In this document: positions 35,001-46,300 of the stretch, in pieces
Position numbering within the stretch: the first letter of the stretch is position 1
Layout of the letters: each line of letters begins with the position of its first letter
Assembly (NCBI GenBank): GCA_007449985.2
Contig: VIIQ02000030.1
Location: 124,001-188,000, forward strand
DNA length: 64,000 bases
Source of the DNA: Desmodesmus armatus
Lineage: Eukaryota; Chlorophyta; Chlorophyceae; Sphaeropleales; Scenedesmaceae
Direction of reading: 5' to 3'
Position numbers and translations under genes: made by a program
Notes under the pieces: model-generated
Database searches by the model: none
Seen by the model: the letters and a program-made list of their open reading frames with translations, nothing else
Told to the model about the DNA's origin: nothing

Positions 35001-38000
35001 ACTGTACCCAGGAAGTTGAGGGGCATGGACAGCTGCAGGCAGCAATGGAGGTTGAGACAGATGCAGATGTTGGCGCTTCACTTGGGTGTGCCTCAGGACG
35101 TTGGTGCAGGGGGCAGGTGCTGACTAGGGGGAAGCAGACACCGTGAAGTGATGGTCTGAGCTTGTGAGTGTGAAGCGAGCTTGATGCACTGTCAGCATTG
35201 CCAGCTGTTCCCCAATATGCATTCACTGCAGCTTGGCGTTTTCACTTGACTGGCCATTGATTGACTGTATCCTGGATGTGACTAGAACCGGCAGTTGCCA
35301 CACAGACACCGCATGAACTGCCACTGGATGCTGGACGGTCCCTGAGCGAAGACCCCCTTCCCTTGCCCTTACCTGGAACAGCAGTGCATTGACCATGACG
35401 AGGTCGCCCACTGTGTTTGTGCCAGCAGCAATGCCTGAGCAGGTGAGGGCCATGGCTGCCGCCAGGCTGGTGGAGAAGATGAAGTTCTGACCGAAGTTCA
35501 GCATGGACAGGGACTGCTGCGTCTTGATGGCCGCCTCCTGCAGGACTCAACAGAAAAGATGCAGATGGAATGACCACAGCAGCAGTGTGGGGGATGCGTT
35601 GGTCACTGTCAACGAGCATCAACATGCTTTGCATCATGCTTTGGATATGCTGCGCACTCTCATCACCATTCAAAGTCAAGTCAGACCAAGCCCAGAGTGT
35701 GCAGATCAGATGCAAGCGGCGGCTGCCTGCTGCAGAGAGAGTGGCCGTGCCTGCACACATGGTGAAATGGTTAGACGACCATCTCAATCTCTGCTGCCGC
35801 TAGTTGTTCATCCTGCATCATTATGGATTGACGCCTGCGCATGCAATGCCTGCTACAGGCGAACCATACCCCTTGAATAGTACACCCCGCAAACACAATC
35901 CTGACAGCATGCTAGCGCTGTGCGCATGCCACTCCCGCACTGCATCCCGGATCCAACCACTGCAAACACCGCGCCACTGTCCTTCACACATCTCAAAACC
36001 ACTGTACAGTGCTAGTGCTACTGCACACCCGACAGCACAATAACATTTTTTATGACTCTCACCTGGTACTTGTGCATGCACTCGTCGTAGCGCTTCACCT
36101 CGTGTTCCTCGTTACCGCAGTACTTCACGGTCTCATAGTTGATCAGGGAGTCGATGGCGCGGTTGTTGGCCTGAGCCTCAGACCGGTTCATGTCCTTGCG
36201 GAACTGCGTGCGCCACTGCACGCCACAGCACAGCACAGCACGGTGTCCACACAATGCAGTATTGCTTTGCACCTGCCAGCCTCACAAGGACGATATGTAG
36301 GGCGTGGCCATCTCCTGTGCAACAAGCTGTCTCACTGCTAATGTGCTTGTGGACAACCACACCTCTCAGTTGACTGGGCGGCCCCATGGGCACCCATGAC
36401 CCACCACCCCTCACTGACAACCTCAACCAGAGAGTGGCCACAATTGCAAGGCTGTCTGTCGCAACAAACCCATGCAGAGCTTTTCACATTCCTGACCGTT
36501 CACAAAGGAGTTGCATGCGTATGCCAAAGAATGGTGGCATACCTGTGTGATGGAGAAGGTGAAGGCCATGTAGGCGGCCAGTGTGCCACAGGTGAGGGCA
36601 GCCAGGCTGGCTCCACACTGGACTGTCAAGATGGCAGACACCATGGCCACCTGCACACAGCACATGCAGGGCATGCAGCCCATGCACACGGCAGCCACAG
36701 TTGGAGCCTGCGAAAAGCTAGTGCTCAAAGGCGCCGACACCATGTGTGCATGCTGTCTAGGGCCATGCCATGTTGCAACAACCGGCGGGGTGGGGAGATA
36801 CATCCAGGTGCAAAACAGCCCTTATGTGCGCATTCTGCAAGTACCATTCCAGAATGACGAGATCTTGTCTGTGCCTGCTTGGCATGCACTGCTCTCCAGA
36901 AACACATCAGGCTAAGGAGCAGTGGCAGCCGCTGACCTCGAAGAAGGTTGGCACCACGTTGAACACCATGCTGGACAGTGTCCAGTTGATGCCACGCGTC
37001 CCGCGGTCTATCACACGATTCAGCGCGCCTGCAAGCACATACACACATGCATCATAGAAATCAAGGTGGCTGCGAAGTTCCCAGCCAGGAGCATGATACT
37101 GCCCAGCTGGGCCAATGCCTTGGCTGTGTAGGCTGACTTGCTCTGTTTGTTGATGCCAGCAGTGCATACAGTATGCAGCATACTGAACCCACGGATGGCA
37201 CTGTATATGCGGCGACGCAGACAGGCAAGCCAATGCATGATCATGTTGGCCGCCCGCTGCCGCCCTTGCACTGCTGATGGCTGAATGTGATGCAAGTGGA
37301 ACACTGTGGTGTGGGGATGGGCGGGGTGGGCACCTGCCAGCACTCGGGGCACACCACCCCCCACCCCGCCCACACCCGACCCCACCCCGCCCACACCCGA
37401 CCCAACCCCTTCCCGCACCTGTCTGCCTGTTGAGGTGGAACTGCAGGTCCAAGTTATGCAGGTGGCGGAACACCTGGCAGCAGCAGCCGCAGAAGCAACA
37501 GCGGTCAGCGCATAGTGATAGGTGTGCCAGTCACTGGCATGGACGATGCTGTCGGCAGCACACCGCCTCGAGGACAGCATTTGACTGAAGGGACGCGTGC
37601 GCTGCTCAGAAATGTCCTGATTGACCCTTGCTTGCTGTGCAGGTCTGTCGGTAAGCCCTGCTGGCTTGCGCACACAGCGATATGCGAGTCTCAAGCCTGA
37701 CAGGCTATGCGCTGGCTGCCGCAGTGCCCCTGCCTGTTGATGGGAGCCTGGAGGTGTGGCTCACCTCCTTGGCCATGTTGCGTATGACACTTTGTGACAC
37801 CCGCGCAAACACCACATTGCGCATCTCGCCACAAAAGGCAGCACCAGCCCTGCAGCAGCAGCAGTACAAGAGACATCTGGATGAAGCTGCCATACCACCT
37901 TTGGGGTATGCCTGCCGGACCCAAGAGCATGGCAGTGACGGTTGCATTTTCTTTTAGCTGGACAACCTACCCTTCATGTTTGGCTGACACAGAGATGGCA

Positions 38001-39634
38001 GCTGTAACTGGGCCTGAGCCTACCCTGCTCTGGTCGTCACGAACAATAGCTGGCAGCAGTTTTGAGAAACCACAACCCCACCCCAAACAACTGCCGGTGC
38101 CACAGCACGACTCGGACTGCAGCCACACGCACTGTGGACACCCTGGTAGCGCACACATGCCCCGCGCACCCCCATGCCCCGCGCACCTGCTGATCCCATA
38201 GCCCAACAGCAGCGCCACAGGGGTCAAGTGGAACAGGCCAAGGTAAGGCGCAGTGGTGAGGCCGGTGGGGTCTATGCTGAGCGCATCCACTGCATGCTTG
38301 AAGAAGAACGGGACCTGCGGCACCACACAGCCAAAACGCAGCCAGCTGGGTGCACAGCTGCAATTTTGCAATTGACTGCCACTTCAAATTCCCTGGAACT
38401 CATAGCCGGCAGGACCTGCTGGCTGGTGCGAGTCATGCACAACTGCAGGGCCACTGACACTCAAGGCTTGCTGCAGGCCTAAAGCGAACAAAACAAATTG
38501 TGGCGCATCTAGCATAGTCGTATGCCAGTGGATCCACTGTGAGAGTGCTGCAGGATCATGTGTGTCGTGCGCAGCTGGCCTGTTTCAGCACCTGTATCGT
38601 CAGCAGCTTGGAAGACACCAGCAGGGCCATTGCCACAGCAATGCGCCGCTTGAACTCCGCATTGTCTGCAGCAGCAGGGCACACAAGATGTGCTGCGGTC
38701 ACTACAGACCAGATTGACATCGCGAATTGCCACTCCTACTGCTGTGTGCTGAGCCTTGGCATGCCGAACCTGAGATGTACGCTCAGCAGGAACCTGGGTC
38801 CTTGCCAACCCTGCTGCCCCACCAGCAGGCGCGTAAACAAGGGCAGGCGGTTCTTCAACCAGCGCTTCCCTGTGCCTGGCGGCTGGCACAGCCAACATGA
38901 CCCACTGCCTAATAATATGCCTTAGCCGCTGTGCTGGCCTTGGCCTGTGCCTTGTGCCAGACATCCCATGCCCTGAAGGGCCAGCTGCCAAGCTTACCTT
39001 TGGGCCAAAGGTGGTGGGCCAGGGTCCCCAGGATCTCACGGTCTGTCATCTTTTCAGCAGCAAGCTCGTAGCTGCTCATGCCATGCGCCGAAGCTGCGCT
39101 GCCATGGTGCCCTGCCGCATGTGCGTTGTGGCCCTTCTGCTGCGCATGACTGCTGCGCGCGTGCTCCTGCTGCTGTTGTGCAGGCACATCACCTGCATGC
39201 GCTGCTGCCTTGACAGTACTGCCGGTCCCGCTCGTGCTGCTGCTGCTGTCACCAGTGAACCCGCTCGAGTGGAAGAAGGAGGAGGTTCTGCATGTGAGGC
39301 TGCTTCTGCTGCCGTAGCTGCCTGCTGATGCAGCGTGTTCAGCTCTGCTGGTGATCCAAGTGCCCTGCGTTGGCGGGCCCAGCAACCTCAACACACCACT
39401 GCTGGGCGAGTGCTGAAGCAGGCTGCCACCATGGAGTGCTGCTGCTGCCGATGCTGGATCAGAGCTGCTGCTGCTGGTGCTGTGGAAGTGTGACACAGCC
39501 TGACACACCCCCGCCACGGCATCCTTATGTACTGCTGCTGTCCGGGCTGCATGCGCTGTGCAGCATGTGCTTAGTTTGGTATATGATCTACGTCTTGCAT
39601 GGCACACAACATTCTGCAGCTGCCTGGACAGCAT
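32086..39634 (-). CDS. Mitochondrial ABC half-transporter, Atm1/ABCB7/ATM3 type, with an apparent frameshift
   Basis: Exports a sulfur/glutathione compound from the mitochondrial matrix for cytosolic iron-sulfur assembly; algal relatives also affect cadmium tolerance. Fifteen exons in gene order: 38998-39634, 38592-38665, 38187-38314, 37765-37849, 37419-37473, 36937-37028, 36543-36650, 36063-36215, 35373-35537, 34857-35032, 34324-34443, 33581-33779, 33156-33258, 32740-32973, 32086-32239. About 210 N-terminal residues are Ser/Ala/His-rich and Arg-containing, fitting a mitochondrial presequence. The membrane domain contains [32 protein letters not shown] and [15 protein letters not shown]. The nucleotide-binding domain has Walker [10 protein letters not shown] (about 583-591), Q-loop [10 protein letters not shown], Walker [13 protein letters not shown] and H-loop VAHRLS. 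Exon 13 is one base short: the signature reads LSGG and then leaves the frame. The predicted product is about 827 residues if that base is present. Confidence 0.93.
33156..33258 (-). other. ATM exon 13 with a one-base deletion in the ABC signature
   Basis: This exon must run from phase 0 (after exon 12) to phase 2 (before exon 14), needing 3n+2 bases, but has 103 (3n+1). Reading gives [12 protein letters not shown] and then leaves frame at a GGAGGGAGAAG run, where relatives have LSGGEKQR. The change lies at about 33179-33185, in a G-run on the minus strand. As written, translation would end at a TAG inside exon 14, just after Walker B would have been read. Either a homopolymer error in the assembly or a real null allele. 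Confidence 0.85.
33762..34110. repeat. Duplicated acceptor and exon-start copies in ATM intron 11
   Basis: The 14 bases tgtcatagaacctg, which form the start of exon 12 and its acceptor on the minus strand, occur three times: 33769-33782 (used), 33876-33889 and 33898-33911. The second copy extends into the exon ([10 protein letters not shown] against [10 protein letters not shown]). A neighbouring intron block, ggcggctgcagt to gcaaaacatgcacagacc, is present at about 33803-33866 and again at about 34040-34105. These are local duplications that created extra splice acceptors. Confidence 0.85.
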
Positions 39635-40388
39635 GCAAGACAGCAGCAGCAGGCTGTACCTATGACTGTTGCTCTAGCTGCTTCGCCACAACGATACGTG
39701 GATAGTCTGATTACTACCAAACAAGACTGCAAAGCTGTGCTAAATTGGCAAGATGGTTCCCTCAAAAGCAACTGTGACATGATCAGATCAGACAAACGTT
39801 TAGAAGGACCATACCGTGTATCAAGGTATGGTGAGCAAAAGACCAATCAAGAATTGTCATTCCTGAACAGTTCACAGGCGCGCAGAGACAGCATGACGTC
39901 TGTTCAGCGTGTGTTACCTCATGGGGAGAAGCAAACGTTTGCACAAAACAGATACTCAGGAAGCATGATTGCATTGGTATCAAGCCTAAAGGCCACGTCC
40001 GAGCAAGCTCCATCGCCAGTCAAGAGCACATCTATAGGCCTATAGGCAATTGCATCAGCTTGATCACGGCGTGTGCAGCCCCACAGCAAGTTTAACAGAT
40101 TGAAAGTGCAGTAGTGCAAGCCTCGGATAGTCTGCAGAATCCACAACACCCTCCTTTGTTTGTCGGCTGTAGCAGACGTACGGTACTGCTGCAGCAAAAC
40201 AAAACCTGCCTGCTCGCCACACGGGGACAGTGTTTGTCCAGAAGCACAACAGGTTTTCGATCGTTTCAGCTGTTTGTTTATCAGCCGTCTGTCACGTGGC
40301 ATCTGCAGCTGTTGCTAGCTGCTGCTAGCCCAACACCAAAGCATCTTCCTAAGCCACTGGGACACTTGCAGAAGTAAAATCGAACACC
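39635..40388. promoter_or_regulatory. Divergent promoter region between ATM and the GT2 synthase
   Basis: About 750 bases separate the two start codons, which point away from each other. It should hold both promoters and 5' leaders. The frames listed on either strand do not resemble proteins. No certain core promoter element was identified. Confidence 0.5.
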
Positions 40389-43300
40389 ATGGATCCTGGA
40401 TCTCCCGTTAGTCCGCATCTACGGAGACGTAGAGAGTTGGAGGCTGGTCAGCATGGCAGTAGAGGAGGAGGCAGGTCTGGGGCAGGAGACCATCTCAGCA
40501 GGGCAGCCCTAGACAGCAGCAACAGTGGAGCTCGCAGCATTACAGGAGGACGCAGTGGCACTGGAGCAATCACACGCCAACGCAGCGGCATCGAGCAAGC
40601 CAAGGACAAGTCAGCGCCCCACTCCATGCATGGTGGCCCTCAAATGTTCCTTGATCCAGCACAACCAGATGGCACTGGGTCACCCAAGATCGGAGCCTAC
40701 CATGGACCCATCAGCAGCATCACCAAGCACTACTTCATGGTGAGCCACGTGTGTGATTGGCACTGCTGTTTGGCCGATACACCTGTTCTCTGCACCAGTC
40801 CAAGCAGCAGTAGCACCTCCAGCCGAAGCAGCTCTCAGCAGCAGTCAGTGTGTCACATACGAATTATGCCACCACTGATGCAAGACTGCCTTATGACGCA
40901 CGTTCTGTCATGTTCTCATGCCAACTGTGCAGGCAAACTACAACATGGACTCAGACGCTGCCTCTGAAGCTGCATCGTCTGCTGCCAAGTCCCTGGATGA
41001 AAAGTCATCGGTGGCCTCAGACACCCCCCTCATACCTGAACGCACCTGGATCAACACACACGCATGGATCCAGGGCCTCACCATGATTCTGCTGGTAAGT
41101 AGACCGGCCAGGGTTTGCGAACTTGCCTGTAACATTCACGCCCACGTTTTTGGGGACCTGGGTGCTGTGTGGCTGTTTGACATGCATCCAGGGCCTCATG
41201 AGTATCATAGTGATCACTATGATACTGCTGGTGTGAACAGTAGCCTTGTCAAGCACTGCCTGGAACCTTCACACGTGATTTTGGGCGACTTGGGTGCAGC
41301 CTGCATGCTCGCAATCTGTATGGGCACCAGGGCATGGCTGTAGCTCTCAGCAGGTTCTAAACCCTTGGGCTGAAGTGCTGATAGCAGGGCTGAACAGCAG
41401 GGCTTGCCCAGCCTGCCCAACTTACTGTAGTTTCATGGTTGTCATGCAGTGGCAACCAGTTTGCCGGCACGTGCTAGTAGCCAGGGTGTACCGCCGCCGC
41501 CTTACCGTAGTGCGGCACTACACCCATGCCAGTTTTGCCCAGCCTGAGCCCATGTTGTAACGTGACACACCACTACTCCCTCTGGCTCTGTGTGCAGGTT
41601 GGTGTGCTTGGCCTGTCCCTGTACAACGTGACCAACAACATCCTGATGATGAAGGCCTGGTATGCCCTGTTTGTGTACGGCCTGGTGCCCCTGGGTGCCA
41701 TCTTCTTCTCCTTTGCTGCCGGCTGTGCCATCAAGGGCATATTCAGCCTCATCATGGGAGGTACGCAGCAGCAGTACATGATGTAGTGCATCAGCACCCC
41801 TGCACTTCAGTTCATGTAGTGCGTAGACTCTGAACATGTGGCCAACTTCACAGGCAGGGAACGTTGATCACTTCACGTGACTGCTGTTGCTGGCGGTGCG
41901 CAGTAGCGGTGACACAAACTAGGAGCTTCCGCTTGTGCGGAACAAACTGTCAGCAGCAGAGTGTCATAAAGGGTCAAACTTGCAGGGCCTCTAACTGCAT
42001 CGATGATATCCTGATATCAGGCGCAAAGGAATGTGTGCCAACTTGACACGTGATCATGAGGTGCCACGTGGCTCAACAGCATGGCACTCATCCCTGTGCT
42101 GCAGGTACCAGCCCCATGGACCGCAACTCCCAGAACTACTCCGCCATCAAGACCCCTGTGCCACCAGGCTGCAAGCTGCCACAGATCGTGGTGCAGATGC
42201 CTGTGTACAAGGAGTCGTTGGAAGAGGTGAGCCTGTACATCTGCCCATTGGCTGTTTCGGGGGAGTCCTCAGTGCTGCACCGGCGGGAACAGAAGAGGAC
42301 GTCACTGACGGCTATTTTGTGTTGTGTGAGGTCTACTTTCGCATGTGCAAATGCGCCTGGCCAGCCTCAGGCTAATGTGGTCATCAACGTACGCCCAACT
42401 GCACCGGGTATCCATAAGCAGCAGGCATGATCAGACGCCAGCTGTTCCGTGTGACCACACCCTGTGTACAGCCTCAGCAGAAACCGTACTGGCAGGCGCT
42501 CTCAAGCGTACGCTGAGCTGTAGTTTTGGCTGGCCACTGGCAGGGTTGCTGTTGCTGTTGCGCCTGACCTAGCCTAGCTGCTGTCCTGTGTTGTCGTGAT
42601 CCCGCCCCCAGGTTGTGATGCTGTCCTACTACAATGTAAAGAAGGCGATGGACTACTACATCAGTAAGGGCGGCAGCGCCAAGTTCGTCATCTGTGATGA
42701 CGGCTTCCAGGTAAGGGCTGTGTCTGTTCATCAGTTGGGAGGCTCTCCAGTGTCTGTGTGTCACAGCGGCTGCGATCGGCTGGGCTGCGCAACCTACTAC
42801 GCGCATTGTGAGTGCATGCGCCCATAAGAGCAGTGTCATGGCGTCACTGATACACACTGGCGGTGCCGGCAGCACGGCTGCCTGTAGATTTGGTCTACAG
42901 GCAACAAACAGCGACAGCTTGTCAGTTCACAACAGAGGGGATTTGTATGTGTTTATTGACTTTGGCTGCACACTGCACGGAACGCCTGCTGCAGGTCATC
43001 AGTCAAGAGGAGCAGTGGGCACGCACCGCCTTCTACGAGAAGCACGGCATTGCCTTTGTGGCGCGCCCACCCCTGGGTCGCCGCGGTGTGTTCAAAAAGG
43101 CCTCAAACCTCAACTACCAGCTGGCCATTAGTGACCGGGTGGCAACCCTCATGACTGATGGACTGACCCCACAGCAAGCCCTGCTCAAGGTACGAATGCG
43201 TGTGTCCTCCTGAACCCTAGTTGGAAGCAGTGCCAAGCTTTCCAGGAAGTCCATGATGATAAGCATGCATGTGAGTACTGTCTGCTGCTGATGAGTAGAA

Positions 43301-46300
43301 CGTCCCTCTGCTTTTGGCTATCACTGATGCCGGAGCTTGGGCCAAGCTTTTGCTGATGCCTGCACCAACAAGCCACCGTGTCATCACATGGTGTACGTTG
43401 CTATTGTGCTGCAGGTGTGGGAGGAGCGTGACTGTGAGTTTGTTGCTGCTGGTGACCTCACCATGGACGATGACTGCCTCATACTGCTCATTGATGCTGA
43501 CACAAAGGTGGGACACAATGCACCATGCACTGCAGGCAGTGCACTAGTTGGTGACACTGCAGTAGTCCTCTTTGTTGCCTTGCTGTTTGTGATTGGCCTG
43601 TGCACATGCACGTGATTCGCGCAGTGAAGTCTCCTGAACCCTTGGTGCATGCTGCGTACAGCAGCGTACAAGTTCTGCTGCCTTTCCCAGCAACACTGAC
43701 TTCAAGCCTCGCAACAAGTGCTGCGTGAAGTACATCTACATACTGTGCAGCGACGTCACCCAACTAATGCATACGCTACTAGCGCATATGTAGTACGCTT
43801 CACACCGTCACCAACAGTTCTGCTGCAGAGCTCCCATATTCATCATACCTGCTGTGTCACTGCAGGTCCCCGCTCACTGCATGTGGGACGTTGTGGGTGA
43901 GTTCATCACCTGCCCCGAGGTGGCCTACACGCAGCACTACACCACACCCTTTGACGAGCAGTGCCGCAACTACTGGGAGCAGCACATCAGTGCCTTCACA
44001 CGCATCATCTACTTCCAGGGCATTGCCATGTCGGTGGCCTTTGGAGACTGTGCACCACTCGTGGGACACAATGCCTTCCTGCGCTGGGCATCCGTCAAGA
44101 AGGTACGGCTGGTGTGCCCTAACAGAGCGCTCTGCCAGAGCTATGCCTCACAGAAGGACTTATCACTGTCCGCTGTGGCCTACAGGGCTCTGCCTCACAG
44201 AAGGGCTTATCACTGTCAGCTATGGACCCTTCTTGGTGGTAGCGGTGAATTCACTGCTACTTCCAAACAGGGTCCATAGCTGACAGTGTTGAGCCCTTCT
44301 GTGAGGCAGAGCCGCTCTGGGCGGCCCTGTATGAGAGCAGGGTCAAACATGAGTGCGGGCTCTTGGCTCCTGCACTGCCGACATGTTCTAGGAGTGTTCA
44401 GGCTCGGGCTGACAACGCCACTGTCAGCAGGAGCTACTAGGGTTTTCCCAAGGTGCACCTTGCTGTAGGCGTTGATCTTATCCTGGTGAGTGCACTGCTT
44501 GAGGCTTGAAGCTTGCTCTGTCTGCATTTTGTAATGTCCTCAGGTGGGCTACCATGACGAGTTCTGCCGTGACGAGCGTGAGGTGAAGTACTGGAGTGAG
44601 TGCAGCGTCAGTGAGGACTTTGACCTCTACATCAGGCTGGCATCAAACAACATGTTCGGGCGCTACGTCATGTGAGTCGAAGGCCCTGAGGAGGGCGGGG
44701 GGGGGGGGCGGCAGGGCAGTGCCAGTGCAGTGCAGTGCAGTCCAGCAACTCTCTGGCACCGGCCGCAAATCAGGGCCAATGGTGTTTGCAGAAGGCCGCT
44801 ACAGAAAAGTGTCCGCACACCCAGCAGTCATTTGGTGTGCCGCTTTGTTATGGCGAGGGGCGGGACATTTCGCTTGCTGCGCAAGGCACATTGCTGTGGG
44901 GGTGGTGATTGAGTGACTGAGTGTATGGTGATGTCACACGGCGTTGTGATGCCCCTTGGTGTGTTGGGCGTGCAGGTACACCGGGCCAGACTTCCAGGAG
45001 GGTGTGTCACTGACATACATGGATGAGGTCATCAAGTTCAAGAAGTTTGCATACGTGAGTGGCCAGCCTGCAGGAGCGCACTACAACAGTAGCATGGTAA
45101 TGGTCTGAGCCTACGGTAGCCTCTATAGAGGCTACTCGCATGCTACACTAGCTACTCGTATGCTTGGATGCCTTGAAAGGCGGCCACAGTGCGGCATGCG
45201 CCCACTGAAGCAACACACCTTGCCCGGGCCCGGCATGAACATGGCTGCAACCAATTGGGGCTTGAATGCTGGTGGATGCACGGAATAGTGAGCCCTCGCT
45301 CCCTATCTGAATTCAAAGCTTCGAAGGCCTTCGCCGCAGCATGAAGGCTGTGCTGTGCTGCGGCGTGCTGTGCAGGGTGCATGTGAGATGCTGTTCAACC
45401 CCCTGAAGTTCTGGCTGACCAAGGGCCCCTTCAACAAGCTGTTTGTCAACTACATCTTCAACAAGCACATCAAGTGGTACCAGAAGGTACGAACCAATGC
45501 AGACCACACCCCAGCCTATTGTGTGGCACATTGTAGTAAAAGCAACACATGCACGCATAACATGTACCTGCCATGATGGCGCGCACCCCGCACAGCAGTG
45601 GCCTTTGTGGGGCAAGGCTCTGCCAGGGCCTGCAGCATGTGCGCTACAATTACCTTTATTTTCCCCCAATCGGGCAGCCTCGGAGGGCAGCACCTGACAG
45701 TACCCAGCATGTCGTATGGTGGCTTAGCCTACCTATAAACGAGCTTACTCTGCTGCTTACAAGGTTACTATGTTGCTTCCTGCCTGCCTGCAGATCAGCA
45801 TGCTCACCTACCTGTCCTCCTACCTGGCCATGGCCTCAGCCTTCTACTATGTCGTGTTTGAGGGCGTCATGTCAATCCTCGACCCTGGCTTCCATGACTA
45901 CTTCATCCCCCATTCCTTTGATGTGAGCGAGCGGGCATGATGTGCATGCGATTTAGCAGCTGCACTTTGCTGGAAAGGGCACGCTGTGCATGCGGTTAAG
46001 CAGCTGCACTTTGCTGGAAAGGGCAGTGATGGGCCCCGCCGGGTGCAACAGCACACTGCAGTCTGAAATGGAAGCAGGCGGCTCAGATGGCATCATGATG
46101 CTGCCTGAATGTGCTGAGGGGTACATCCGTTTTGAGGGGTATGCCGTGCAGCATGAGCTCCCATTGGGGGCTGTTCACGTGCAATCCCTACCTTACTGTT
46201 GCGGCAACGGCCCAACGGCCCCCTACTGGTGCATATACATGCATACTCTTCAAGACTGATATGTCTGTGTGCTGCAGATCATGCTCACGGGTCTGGTGAT

